64,000 nucleotides of DNA from Paramacrobiotus metropolitanus (lineage: Eukaryota > Tardigrada > Eutardigrada > Parachela > Macrobiotidae), in contig NW_026570360.1 in assembly GCF_019649055.1 (NCBI RefSeq), positions 62,001-126,000 of the forward strand, in the 5' to 3' direction. Under the pieces are notes generated by a model, which saw only the letters and a program-made list of their open reading frames with translations, ran no database searches and was not told the DNA's origin. A program made the translations under genes and the position numbers. Shown here piece by piece: positions 10,624 to 25,100 of this stretch. Numbering within the stretch: the stretch's first letter is position 1; each line of letters starts with the position of its first letter.

Positions 10624-13600
10624 CGGCCAGACGGCTGTCAAATGATAAGTGGCATTTGAGTAAATCTCTTGATGGTCTTCAACGATTAACGCTTTTTTTG
10701 TGCTTTTTGACCGAGAATCTTATCAAGATATTCCATGTAAGACGTGTCGTGAAGCAGATTTTTTTATAAAGTGATGCTGTGTGTAGTTTATATTAGGGCG
10801 GCGCGCCAAGTGTTTCCCCATTTCGTCAGCCTGTATTTCATAAATGTCAAAGCCTCGGATGTACAGTGCGGTGTGATAAAATGGTGGGTGATTAGAATGG
10901 TTACTGTATGACCAGAATAGCTTTTTTCTGGGCTCCCGTTGTCGACTGTTGGACGATTAGGGCTTTCACACAGAGAAAACAAAGTAGCTGTAATGTAAAG
11001 CGGCACGGAAATCTTTTTATCCCAGTGACACGCGATTTGTGGAGATGTGCATTAGGATTGTATCAATCATCGCTTGATGTACGAGAAATGCATTCGCCAA
11101 CGACTGTGCTGTCGACCGGCGGGACAGTGGATTTGGCGCGAATTAAAACACACGACCGACGGGATCTCGTAAAGCTTGTTCACTTAACCAAAATGTTTAC
11201 AGTCTACGATGGGTTTTGTCGCGGATTCGATTGCAATAGCGGCAGTCCTGGTGTTGTTATATTTTAGGATCTACCAAAATTGACACGAAAATAATATGTC
11301 ATATGTGGTTTTCCTGCTGCGATGCCCATGACGAGAATATTCTGGAAGCCTCCCTTCGTGTCCGAGGTATCGGGTTCTAATTTTTAATGGGATTGTTCGA
11401 CAGCATTTTGCGCATGATTTTTATCACAGCCCCGGCTTGTACATTTGATGGAATTCGAATTTTTATTCTGGTGTATAATGATCGACGTATGCTTTTGTCA
11501 ATGGGCGATATGGAGTCGATATCCGGCAACACTGCAATTTTCGGATTATTCACTAATGAAGTAAGATTGGAAGGATAGGTTCGTACTTTGCATGTATGTA
11601 TCCGCAATACGATTACAACGGAAATCAGTAGGGCGTTTGTAATTTATCCGAACTTTGAAGCGTTAGCCTGGTCTATTACTTGAAATTGAAGTATGAAATA
11701 AGAATTGTGGATGACTTACAGCTATCAGGACAGAAGGTGATCTTATTTGGGCTAGAGGTTGCGATAGTGTAGATGTTGACGTCGTTATAACGCTCATAAA
11801 ATGTTCCAGTATATTCTCCAGTTTTTTATTGAAATACCAAGCTGTCTAAGATTTGGATCTTATATTACTACATTTACCGCATCTTACGGCTGCTACAAAA
11901 AAAGGCGCCAGAATGACAAAGAAGGTTACGTATGTAAAGCCCTGTATATGTAACCTGCCAGTTTGAATTTGCAGGCACTTCCGGTCTCGTCTTCTACAGT
12001 TCCTGGCTTAGTTAAATTTTTAAAATCTTATGGAAATTAACTGGAAGACTAGTGCTGGTAGAAACAGGTTTATTCGTTCGTAGTCGACTAGTATCGGTAC
12101 AAATGCGAACAAAAACATATGAGTTTTTGTGTTACTATTCAATGACCTGTATAGAAGGGGATTACACCGTGCAAATCCAAATCATTTACCGCGTATAACA
12201 AAGCTGTCGCCAGCGTTGTTTCGTTCCTTAACCGAAATCTTACGATAAATTCGCGCGGCTGTTGGAAGTTGTTTTATACGGTACGCTAGGCGTGTTCCAA
12301 ACATCCGAAACGAATGTACTGTCTGTCTTGTCTGTACGCATACTGAATAAAATACTATTACAACTAAATACTTCAACATGACCTTCAAGTTACTGAGAAA
12401 ACCTGACTTGATTTGTTTCGTTTATACAGCATAAAGCAGTTAGCACTCCAGTAAGTCAGAAAGGTCACACTGGAGTTCTATATACATGTATGTGTACAGG
12501 TGTTTGTGTAAATCGTAGACAAATCGGCCTCTACGTTGTCGCGTTTTGTGTAGAGTATGCCTGATGACCCGTATACAACGATGTTTTCTGTGCTATCAAT
12601 AAAACCGGGAAGAGACCGCAACATCCCGTTGAACAGAGCGCTACACTGTACTGCATATAAGTAACATGCATCCGTGTCTTGGCATCAGTATTGATTCCCC
12701 ATCGGATGCGTACATGACTGTAAAGCGCAATTATTCTGGAGCATATCTATCGTAATCTGTTTGATGGTTGATCGATACTAAACACCAAACAGGGTTTGTA
12801 AAACTGGTTTTTGATCTGCTCCGTTTGGCGCCGTATATACCATTGGGTTTTAGCATGATGGTCTTCGTAGGAGGTGTGCGTAAAAGTAAATGGAATGGGA
12901 TTTCGTGTGTAAATTACAATCCATTAAATGTTTGTTTGTTCAGCGGTCATGGTAGCAACGCCGGAAGAAATCTGTCTGCCGCATTAGTTATACTTGGCAC
13001 TTTGCAGTTCATGGATTAAGGTGCTAATTTTCGTAATCCTCTTGCAAATGTCTCATCTGGGATATGTCTCACTTAAAGCGCGTGTGCTTTAAATAACAAT
13101 AAATGCAAAACGCAATTCAATATTTCGCAGTTTTGCAAAATTCCAAGTATAACAAAAAATACGTAATAAGCAGTGCATGCTGATTATCAAATTACATGCT
13201 ATATTTTAGATTAATATTTGTCGAAAGCGATGGCTTCTCTTGGTCACGAGCGATTTGAGAAGAAAACGGACAATCAACCGATAATATCTGATTGCTTCTG
13301 GATGGCAATGTGGCGTTAGTGCTGGCAGCAAATAAAAAGATGCATATTTTGGTCATGCTTTTTAACTTGGAGGCCTTACAGTGCGAGCGGTTTAAGATTA
13401 ATTCAAGTGACTCCCGAAACTCCTTTGGGATTCGAGGATGTTTGAGAAAGATGCATCAAGAGTATCTGTACGGCATCGTAGATGTCGCTTGTACAGCCAT
13501 GCTTTCGATCATCCTCTTTAGCGCTCATATAAACATTCAAATTAAATTTTCCGGAGTGAGAGGATATGATTGGATGCTTTCTAGGGAATTAAAAATTCTG

Positions 13601-16600
13601 CATATCTACATCTCAAGCAATATATGCGAACAGCGTTATCAAACCAATGAAGGGCTTGTTTTCTTTACGATAGTGCATACAGCTGTTCAATTACAGCTGA
13701 TACACAAAACTGATCTCGGTAACATGTATCTCGTTTTTTCCATACGTACTTATCAGGTTATTCCATATGCTCAGTTGGCGTTTAATCGAGTTTATTATGC
13801 AAAGCCATTGTTGACAACGCAATTTAGGCAAACGTATTTGATCTGATTGTTTATGCGTTAGAAATTCCACACGTTGGAAATACAACAATGGTCTGTTTCC
13901 TACTGAAAATATTAATAGAGAATCAGTTTGACATCTGAAACGTAATACAGTTTTGAAAATTTAAACGCTTTGGACGTTTAGTAAATCCGAATACGACTAG
14001 CATTTGGATTCTCACAACATGGAATTGTGGGAACCGATTACCTCCAGATCTATCCACATCTTCAGTGACGCTGTCAGTAGAACTGTTGCACAAATTGCGG
14101 CTTCTCGTAGTCAAAAACACGAGGCAATCAAAACTATTTTATCACTGAACAAATCTGGACACAGTTTAAATATAATTTGAGCGGGTAGCGTAGACTGTAT
14201 GGATAATAAATTATTTAGGTTATTAAGGAGTGCACCATAGGCAATCATCCTCACCGTTGAGGTTTACGTGTGATTGCGCACATCCCTTTGGGAACCCGTA
14301 GCAGCATGGTAACCTATCGCTAAATTCCGTTTGATTGATTAATAACGATCGCCGCCAACCGCTTTATGAAAGAATGCAGTCATACGCAGGAATAGTAAAA
14401 GCTGATAAGTGCATGCTATTTAGATTTGAAATTCGTATAAACACCGTTAAAAAATAGGTGGGTCATTAGCCCGTAAACAAAGCCTTTAAAAATTATGCAG
14501 ATAAAGTTATGCTAATTAAAATAAGTGGTGGTGCGTATTTGTTTACAGAACGTTTTCGCACGCTTTTAACGCTAACAGGCTCGATAATAACGTCGATCTA
14601 TGATAAATAACTTTCACTTCGAATTCTCAATGCAAAATGTCCTCCAAGCTGAACAATAATTTTTAATAGGCTAATGCACTAGAATATGTTTGGCTCTACA
14701 ATGATTTCCAGTTAGGTATTCCTGTACATGAAAACGTCATCCACGTGCACATATTATTAATTTCAAAACACAGCGGAAACGGCGAAAAATTAAATTACTT
14801 ATCGTGCCATTGGAGGTAATTCAGGTAAACGCTGAACAATATTATCGCCATAATGTAATTCAATAAGACACTGGTCTTTGCAACAAAAACCAACGAAACA
14901 CCGATGACTACGTCCACCAAAATGCATGTTTTATGAATTTAAAAATCCCATATGGTCACCTTTGGGTTTTGCTCTTGCGGCCTACTCATGAATATCCTAA
15001 CTATCGAGAAGCACGAGTGTAGTTGCTTTTACTTCCGGTCGTGTTACGCTTTTTTGCACTAGACATTAATATCGTGGATTTATTTCATCGGAAGAGAAAA
15101 TGGTAGTAAGTTCAAAAAGTCTGATTACGGTACTTGGCAGAGACTGTTAATTATTTTCTAGATCGCAATCAAACGGGATTTATGCTAATCTTGCTGTTTG
15201 ATCTAAATGCAGACAATAAGGTCGAAGTAGGACAGTTCCTTATTGGATGCAAAAAAGGCTGAGGTTTCGTCTAATATTCGGCCTGAAAGCCGGGCGCTCG
15301 TTCGGGCTTCTGCCGGAAAACGGAAACGCTTGAGTTGGTGGGATTAGCATCCTTGTAGGCAACCGTAACTCGCCCCAGCGTACAATTGCGCATCCCTTTA
15401 TGTATTCAACACAGTGTGCCTTTCTTGTCACGTAATTGCTCTGATTGCTCAGGCAAAATAAAAAGCAGTACACAATCATGGGGGCTGCAATGGGTAATAA
15501 GAATTACGGCAATTACTTCCTGTATCGCCGATATAAGATGCATCGTCGGCAACAGCCCCGGCCAATCCACGGAATCCCATTCTGCTCCGGTCGCGCGCGC
15601 CATGCGCGCCGTTGTGGATGGGCATAATCTGTCGTCTAAGGGCTCTTTAGTTGGCAGAGAAGTCAGGGCCTGTGGTCCAAAGATGGTTTGTTTATGACTG
15701 ACATTGGTTAATGACTGTTTGATTATTCGTTTTTTCATGCTTCCGATTCCTGTTGGAATGTCTATATGGGTATAGCATTTATATGGGGGGAGAAGTATTG
15801 ATTTTGCCACTGCTGGGGGAAAAAGAGTGAGTGTGCCAGCCGTTTTGTACGTCCACCGGAAGGCCAGCGGAGGCATCCTGCGATCGCAGCCGGCAAAATA
15901 ACAGCCGGTAGTGTTACAAGTTCGCGATCACAACCAGCAATAATGCAGACCTTCTATACAATGCATTAGCGGCACGAAGCCGTGGCGATAGCGCGTACAC
16001 ACACCCCAGCGCTACACCACACACAGCATACACACACGGGTGCTGACGCTGCTCCGTTCCAGAACAGAACAGACGCTACAGCAGGGAACTGATCCATTTA
16101 TCCTGTATGGTCCGTTTGACAAATGTTCTTATTTGTCCGCGCTTTCTCTGTGGTGCTATCCTGCTCCTTCAATCTAGCCGCACTTGTCAATATAGAAGCT
16201 GCATATATATTGTATGTATGTGCATAGATATGTGTGTGTTATGTGTCTTCTACTCCAGAAAGTGTAAGTGCGTTGTTCCAAGCTCGCGTTTTTGTCCGCG
16301 CGCGCGTATCCTTTAGCCGGAGATGTCAAGCGTGGAAGAAAAATATATTTCCAAGCAAAATTGACTGGCAGTTTTCCTCGGACAGAAATGTAGACGATGC
16401 CCGGTTGATAGTAGGACTGTGTCGTGTATTGTGTCCCACCCGGTTATTTATGAGACTCCATCACGTTGTGGCACTTGTGCAGCGCGACAGGGGAAAGGCA
16501 CTATTCTCGCGTTTTGAAAAATGTTATGGCAATTAATAATGCCCTCTTTTCCGGTTGACATTATGTGACTTCCGTGAGGCCACGAATTCTGACCGCTTTC

Positions 16601-19600
16601 ACATGATCCTTTGGGCGAAAATGCTTCTGCCAAACCCCGAACGTTGTGATCACGGGGCATGAATCGCATTCGTAAAAGCCACTTCGTGCCGCCGCGTAAT
16701 TAATTACTATTTGGGACATCCAGACCTGGACTTCCATGCAGTATGTGCACCGGTGTTCTGTCGCATAATGCTCCAAGAACTACACTAATCGGTTTGTGTT
16801 TGCATTCGGTCACCACTGTGTGTGCGTTTATGAAGGAAGATGATGAGCGTACATAAAATGTTGGTGCATCGTCAGAGACTGTTTTATCTGTTTAACTTAA
16901 AGAATCAATTCATGTCATCTCGTTCTGCGCATTTCTGCACAAGGGGACACTCATGACCAAGTGGTAAGCGGCTAATAACACACTCATTTCGTCGATGTGC
17001 TTAGCGCAGTTACTGTCATCTTAAGCAGAAAATGCTAAAATCTTTGTATTATTCCTTTCGTCATATTCTGTCATAACTTTAACTTTCGGACTGAGTAGAG
17101 ATAACACAAAATTAATGAATCAGGTAGAAAATAGTAATTAAATAGGGGAATAATGATTCCACATTATTCCAACGTATATGCGCAGTACGTACGTAAGCGC
17201 GATGGAATATGTACAGCTGATTGTGAGCGGAAAGTTTTGCGCAAAGTGAAAGGGTAGTGAACCGGTATAACAAAGGCTCCTTTTATCGATGCATCAGAAG
17301 GGTTCTCAACAAGGATTACTTCCTGAAAAGTCAATACTACCCCAATGCATTGTAATCCTTTTATTACTGCATTTTTCTTTAATGCAGGTTAAGCCTACGC
17401 GCTTTTCTATAGACATCGAGAAGTTAAAACGCACTTGCCTCATCGGTGCATATTTTCCACTTGAGCGCAGGTCCTTACGACATCCAAATAATGAAGACCT
17501 TTTAAAAACTGCACGGATCCATGAATGAAGATACGGGAATATTCACATAAACCCGTAAAGTGCCATTTGAGCAATTGCGAACTATCGACGTTAGTTTTTT
17601 CCTAATCCGTAAGAAAAAATCCCGATTTCATAAACATGCATGCAAGAGCCAGGAGTGATTGAAAAACACGTCAATGAGTGTCTCCTTCTCTTGACATAAT
17701 TACAGCAAGGACATTAATGTACGGATGCCGGTAATTTTTTGTGTAAGAAAAAACAGGAGAATGTGGCAGCCGTGTGGATTATTTTTGAAGAGTTTTGCGC
17801 TATATAATTGTGTTGGATTAATAACCACTCACACTTGTGCCCACCTGCACATACAAAAAACGCCAGCTGGTCAGCTTTGCCGATGGCAGCACCATTACTT
17901 AAAATGACGCACATAATTGGTTCTTTTGTATGCTTTTTAAAAAATATCTAGTGTAAAGACAACGTGTTGGATGTGTTGGATTAGCACACGTGTCATGGCT
18001 TTGGAAGCGCATCCCGATCTGTGTATCAGGCCAAAAATGGTTTGTTTCCGTTTTGCCGTGATATTTTGATCCACGGTCATGATGAGTATTACTGCACGGT
18101 GTCTGTGTATATATAAACACCAATCAACATCCCGAACCTCTTGACCCATTGTGCAATGCTACGTACTATACGGTTGGAATATGCATGTGGATGTCGCATG
18201 TGGAGATGTTACTGGATACGTGACCGGTGACATGGTAGCGTTAATGATGCTGCTCCCACCTAGTATCATGCACAATTATGCAGAGCCAACCGCACTGCTG
18301 TTTCCATTACTATTCCCGCGTACCGCACGTAAATTTGTGCAATTAGTTGCGAATTTAGTGTGCGCATTCAGTGTCCGCTACGACGAAAGAACTTTTTGGT
18401 TTTCGTCTTTCTGGAATTTGGTTGGCTAATATGTTTGTAAACTAGGAGAAAATTAATATGAATCGCAAAGTTTGTTCGTTCTTTCACCAATCGAAGTGCA
18501 CACTGCGGCATTGCATAATTAAAAATCGAACTTTCATAGGATCACCAGCGGGTTTTGTGAATAACTACATTACAGGTATCGATTCTTATGTACATATCCT
18601 ACGCTTCTACACCCAGCGCTTCTTTTAACGTAATGGTCACAAGGTACGGCGCTGATAAACAAGTCGCTCGCTTTTCATTTACCGTTAGTCAATGTAGGTG
18701 ACGGCTAACATCCTTCCTGTGTGCTTTTGCACTGTTTCTTTACTGTACTTGGATTACATTTCTCTTTGCTTAAGAACTGCAAATCCAAGAATGTTTCCGT
18801 ATTGTGACCATAAAAAATTGTGCTCGTACAAAACAGCGTCACTGGAGCGACACTGGCTGAAACCGGTCAAGTACAGTCAAGTTAAGAAAAGAAATCATTA
18901 AATGCTTCACTAGGCGGACTCCTAATTCTCTTTTGAACAAAAAGGAAGTTTATTAACGATGATCTTGTGTGGTAATGGTGGAGAATTACGCTGGCAATGA
19001 AGGAAAACGCAATCGATCAATAAGTGAGTGTAAACTGGCTTAAAGCAGATTTGTATGTATGGAAGAAGATCTGAGGTCTTTTAGCTTAGCCGTATTTTGC
19101 GGGACTATATAAACCGTAATGCAGTCGCTATAACACTGCACTGACCGCTTATAGCTACCTCAGCGAAGTGATCGAGAAACAAATATCTTCGGACCATGCT
19201 ATCTGTATATGGAGCACTTTGACAACATACAAGGACATATTGTTTCTTACATTAACAATACTCATATCATTATCCAAGAAGCTTAATATTTGTACATAAA
19301 ATGCAAAGCTCCGAGTATATTGAGTACATCTATTTGATCTACAAAAAAAATCACAAACTGATGCTTATCCAGACTCTTCCAGAACGATTTGTTAGCCCTC
19401 GAAGACTGAGTATATCGAGGTAAAACATTTCTTGAACAGTGGTCCATAACGTGGTAACGTGGTGCATTAAAATAACCTATACGTCTACTTTGCATTTGTA
19501 AAACGCCGCATTATCATTTATCAACAAAACTTCTAAGAAAGCCTTGGCAATCGTGTTATTGATTTTGTAGTCAATAATTAATTTTGGATAGCAGTGCTTT

Positions 19601-22174
19601 TTGTTGTTGCTCTTTCGTCCCTGATTGTCGCAAATGTATTATTTACATGAAACTGAAATATGGATATGTATATATTTACGAGTAATTTACGGGAATACGG
19701 GTGCCTCACATTTACTGTGGGTGCTAACATACTTACTGTCCAAGTTATAAATAGGGATCGGTAATTAGTGTTCGTCGGAGCCAGTGCCTTTTTAAAATAT
19801 GACATAAGATATGCCAAAACTTCACCGATGCTGCCAGGGCTGTACGAGTAATTAGAACTGACTCTTGATGACAAGTTGTCCTTCTAATTGCTAAAAGGTT
19901 GAACATGCCTTTTTAACTGTTGCACAAATTTGTGGAAGATTGAGCATTGTGTGTACTGCAGTTAATTAAATTGTGTTATTAAAAAACTATATAATTATTT
20001 TTGTACGCATGATTTATCTACAGTTATCTTGTGTTATTATTGCGGGCACACACAATTAATTGGCGCTGAATTAAATTGTTATCGACACTGGGCTTACTAG
20101 TTACTTACTAAATTTATACAGAAAAGCTATAATATAGCACATCCGGTTATCCTTCTTTTTCATTTATTGATGCGGTAAAGCTTATAGGCTCGTAAAACAC
20201 GAAACCAATGTATATGTATACTATGTTACAGATTACGCCTTTTAATCCAGAAAAGATAATGCTATGAGCAAACTGTTTCGGTCTGTTAAGAGACAATTGG
20301 AATTGCGAAATTTGCTTTAGCACTTATAAATGGTTTACATTTAGGATGTTGTGGGTTTGTATTTCCCAGTGGCATATCTTCCAGATTGCTGCTGCCAGCA
20401 TAAGAAATTCCTATTGGACTAGATGACAAATTGCTGACTAAGGAAACTTTTTGCCTGGAGGAACTCGTGTTAAATCGAATTTTAATTATGATTACGCCTA
20501 AACATCCACTACTTTCCGATTCACCACTGTCATCTTTCCAAATGTTTACTATTTGTCTACGGACTTACCCAACTGTCTTAAGGCTGTAGTGGTGGATGAC
20601 CTAGCCGATTGCATGGTAGTACAGCATTCCGTTTAAATCGTTCCAGAGCAAACTACATTACATATGAATGAAGTAAAACTAACTGGAAACGAATACAGAA
20701 TACAATGTCATGCAATCTTGATGCATTGTTCTTTTAAACTGCTGACCTTTGTAGAACAATGAACTAGCAACAAATAGGGAGCCACCTTATTTTTAATATT
20801 TGTTTCTTCTTAAAAAAACATAATTATGTATTTATTTATGCTCCTAATGAGCAAATTCAAATTTTTTAACAATTTATGCATGCTTAAAGACGCAGATGTC
20901 CGTTAAACATACACAAGTGTATTTAGCATCGTCATGTTACTAGGTCCACGTGAGCATATTGACCTTAACATCACTTGGAGAAACACAATATTCCCGCATG
21001 TTTTTTTCCCCGACAGAATGGCGAAATTCTAACATTTCTGCAATACGTATATATTAAATGGTTCTCTTCGATTACCCATCACCATTTATCGATTTGTCTC
21101 AATTGCTGGAGTTTATATATTGAAGTGAGCCATTTTTAAGCGTGTTTAGCGGCGTATCAACACCTAATTTTTTAAAATATTGTTATCACAACTTACATAA
21201 AGTTGCATGCCGAAGTTTATTTGTAATGATACAGTACAGGCGTATGTTATGATACCGGCTTATGAAATGCCGCCATGCTGTTCATTAATCCACGTTGTCA
21301 ATGTAAATTATACGTGCATGTAATGCCAATGCGCGTGGCCACTTCGCAAAGAAAAGAAACCACAAGTCATTATGTACTGCTCGCAGTAACTGGGTTTCTT
21401 GGAGCAAGATAAATTAATTCTCAAGAAAAACACACTCCTGTATAAAAAGTAATTAACGAACGGAAATCCGTTGTGCGACTTCTTTCGTTGCACCGGTTAT
21501 CCGGTTACCAGGAATGGATTGCTGTGAGTCTGTTATTCACAAGCCTCCTGAGCCACTGTCAAAAGTTCCTTCACCCATCATTTACTGAAAGCGAAATAAA
21601 ATGCAGGCAGAAACGTTTTAACTAATTAATTTAGGACTTTTTATTCTTCCAAATCCGACAGGCACGTTAGTGAATGCTCACATATCGCAAATTGATATGT
21701 TCTGCGGTTCGCTCGCGCTTTGTTATTAGTTATTGTACTACCCAAAAACAGACATCCACCTATTTCGTTAATTGTATATATCTGCGCAAATCAAGCCGGC
21801 AACCTTTCCCTTAACTTGCATGCAAATTGATTATAATTATTTAGTTATCGTAAACTTCCTTGCAGCACTGCGATGACCACATGTGCAGATATAATATTAC
21901 GCGATCGATGGGCATCAAGCTGTCTAAAACGAGTAAAAGATGTATAAGTTGCGCGGTCCAGGCATCGGCAGTGCGGGTAATTAAATCAAACTTGTAAACT
22001 TGCAGGTCTTGCGTGTTATCAGGTTGTACAGATTGTCCCATAAACCGGTTGATCGCACTCTAACGCGAAGTTGTTTGTTAATTCAGCTGGCAGAATCTGG
22101 GAGTCTATGCCTATGGAGCACCAATTAAGTTTCATCCCTTACTGCACCGGATATAATTGTATAACTACAGCAGC
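10624..22174. other. Gene-poor tract between TEX264 and the glutamate receptor
   Basis: About 11.5 kb without a gene I can support. Most is AT-rich and stops are frequent in all frames. Exceptions are a long frame at 13340-13846 (listed separately) and a more GC- and CpG-rich part at roughly 15,250-16,650. The latter includes CA-rich runs near 16,000-16,040 and overlapping open frames on both strands; it could be a promoter or 5' UTR exon, possibly for the downstream receptor. The tract may hold the receptor's distal regulatory DNA and non-coding RNA genes I cannot see. No TE with clear ends, tRNA or rRNA was recognised. Confidence 0.5.
13340..13846 (+). CDS. Hypothetical long ORF, no recognised family
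   Basis: From the first ATG at 13340 the frame stays open for 168 codons; it is open upstream to at least 13292. In DNA of this AT content an uninterrupted frame this long is unlikely to be chance, though not excluded in 64 kb searched in six frames. The product would be mixed hydrophobic and basic, with a possible membrane segment near CTAMLSIILFSAHINI. I see no motif, no flanking splice sites that extend it and no neighbouring gene. It might be a decayed mobile-element gene, a lineage-specific gene or noise. Confidence 0.2.
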   Translation: MHILVMLFNLEALQCERFKINSSDSRNSFGIRGCLRKMHQEYLYGIVDVACTAMLSIILFSAHINIQIKFSGVRGYDWMLSRELKILHIYISSNICEQRYQTNEGLVFFTIVHTAVQLQLIHKTDLGNMYLVFSIRTYQVIPYAQLAFNRVYYAKPLLTTQFRQTYLI

Positions 22175-25100
22175 ATGAGAGCGGCCCGGCAAACGCGGGG
22201 ATCTACTTTGTTATTATGGAACACCCTGTCAAATCCAAGAAAATGTACTGCCAGCGCATTACTCTTTGTGTCCATTCTACTGCATCACACTCGACTGGTT
22301 TTTGCCGAGCTCATTGCCGATATGCCGGGACAAATCATCTTAGGAGGAATTTTTCCTTTACATGAAAAAATCGACTATTCATGTGGTCCAATTCGCTTTG
22401 ATCGCGGTATCCAGAGAGCGGAGGCCATGTTATTTGCTCTGGATAAAGTTAACAACGACTCCACGATACTACCGGGAATCACGCTAGGTGTGCAGCGCAC
22501 TATACTATCAGGATATGGTTACTTTAGCCGTAAACTATTAAAGTATATGAATGAGCGGCACATACAAATAGGCAGTAGTTGTTGTACGTTGATGCGAAGG
22601 TGTTCTACAGATACTCGTGGAATAAATATACTCGTATCTTGGTTTTCTCTTTTTTAAAAAACAGCAATCTAACACCGTAGTACAGCGAACCTGGTTAACA
22701 AAATTGACCGTAAAGCTATACATAAGTTATACAATTTTTAGCGACGTACGAGAAATAAATTTACCATAAGAAAAACTCCTTTCTACACAACCCTAGAGAG
22801 GTATATGGAATTCCTAAAAGCATGATTCTGATTTTTGTAACTGGTATTACTCAAGAGCAGCACGGAAATAGTCACGAGATTCGTGGCTAAATAAAATTTT
22901 CCCGCATTGTTTAATAAAAGGAAAAGATTCAAGATTGCTTATCAGTCTATAGCGTTTGCTAAGCCTGAATATATAGAAACTATTCAAACCACGTTTTGAA
23001 AACCAAAATAATTGGGCTTCTTTCTATACACCGAACATTTGGTTGCAACATCTTTAGCGGAATGTAATGCAACGTTGGTAACACAAAACTAGTAAAGTTG
23101 GCTGATCGCATCCTGCAGTCATGCGCGATGCAAATTTTCTGGCACGCTATTTCGTGAAGAGCCGTTTACGTTTTAAAGAAATACAGCGACATCCATTTTT
23201 GCGAACAATCTGTCCAAATATGGTAAGCAGATTAATATAAAGTGGTTAGCGTTTGTTGCCTGAATTGGTCAATCAGTAATTTTATGGATTGACTCGTGAT
23301 ATTCCGGGTCAGATCATATTCAGCCATGGCATTCACATGCAAACGTTGCCAGAGATAACATTGATTTGCATTTCAGGAGCCAAGTTAGTCGACAGTTGTT
23401 CCCTGGAAGCCTATGCCTTGAATCAATCCTTGACCTTTATCCGGGGTTCATTGAATTCTCAAGATACCTCCGATTTTATTTGTATGGATGGTACGAATCC
23501 CCGACCAAAGTCCAATCCGGTGCCTTTAGTGGGTGTGGTGGGAGAGAGCTACAGTTCCGTAACAATTCAAGTGGCCAATTTATTGCGGCTGTTTGCTATG
23601 CCGCAAATATCTCCGGCTGCCACCAGTGATACTCTCAGCGATAAACAGCGCTATGAATATTTTGCCCGAACAGGTACCCGCTTTTCAAAACCAAACAGGT
23701 CAATAAAAAACGGCCAACTTTAACATAGCGGCAGTACACTTTTGCGCTTGGTTTACTGTTAATTAGCATAGAAACTAATATTGTGAAAACGCCGCATTCA
23801 TCGTTAGGCAAACATGGGTGTTGAGCGGCTTGACGGGCGCATTCAGAGCAGGCGCGCCCGCCGGATCGCAGTGTAAATAATTACGAAATAACGAAGTGCG
23901 AGACGCTTTTGTTGCTGTTTGCAGTGCCTCCCGACAAATATCAGGCCAAAGCGTTAGTGGATATAATTACCATGTTTAACTGGACATACGTCAGCTATGT
24001 GGCATCGGAAGACGAATACGGTCAAAAAGGCATCGAAATGTTTATGAAGGAAGCGCGCGCCCGCAACATCTGCATCGCCGCCGCCGAGAAGATCCCGTTC
24101 AGTCCGAACATGGAGTTGTTCGATGAGATCATCAAGAATCTGCGGGCCAAGAAGAAAGCCCGCGTCGTGGTGGTGTTCGTTAAACAGGAGCACGCGCAGG
24201 GCTTAATGCTGGCGGCCAAGCGGGCTAATTTACACAACGACGGCTTCATCTGGTTGGGCACCGATCAGTGGGGTATCCAACGCAATGTCGTGGCCGGCAG
24301 TGAACAAGCGGCCACCGGCGCCATCACCATTGAACTGCAGTCTAAGCGGTCGGTGGAATTTGACGATTATCTGGTTAGTCTGTATCCGGGTAATCCAAAA
24401 ATCATCCGCAATCCCTGGTTCCTGGAGTTCTGGGAGACGAACTTTGGGTGTAAAGTGAAACCGACCATAATCTCCTCGTTGTGGTTTAACGATCCCCAGC
24501 TGTCGCCCTACGTCATGACGGAGGATCGCTACTATAAATGGCGTAATCGCAGCTGGGATTACTGCGCGGAGGATATGCGCTTAAATAAGAACTACGCTCA
24601 AGACTCCAAAGTGCCCTTCGTTATCGACGCCGTCCTGGCCTTTGCTAAGGCGCTGCACGCTCTGCTGGAGGACAACTGCTTAGCCGGCGACATCTTCGAT
24701 GCGACCTGCTCGAAAAAATTACGCGTTCCACCCATTATTGACGGGCGGCGTTTGTATCAATACATCCTCAACGTGTCCTTTACAGGTAAAGCGTGCATAA
24801 GCGGTCTTTCGCGGGAAATGTAAGAGCGGCACTTAGAAGTGTCTTACGCCTGTATTGGCTATCGAGAATTAACTGAATTGGCAATTGATCGGCAATCTAT
24901 TCATGATGCTGCACGTTCAGATCATCGACATCTCCCAACAAAACTCACTACAAATGTTTGTTCGCGAAACTTAGCAAGAGTGATTTTTTTCGAGCTGGAA
25001 AAAATAAGCAGTTATCAATAAACAATTGCGTCTCTGTTTTCGTCTTATATCTGCGTTGAACTTTTAGACAAAACTGGACACAAAGTGGAGTTCGATCAGA

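Noticed and set aside
15406-15876. 156-codon minus-strand frame in the gene-poor tract
   Set aside because: It lies in GC-richer DNA where stops are rarer, overlaps plus-strand frames of similar quality, and has no recognisable domain or splice context.
22157-22174. Upstream extension of the glutamate receptor start
   Set aside because: The frame is open to 22157, but that codon is TTG; the first ATG is at 22175 and is followed by a proper signal peptide.
23954-24261. Open frames on the minus strand opposite glutamate receptor exon 3
   Set aside because: They are antisense shadows of a GC-rich coding exon and show no family resemblance.
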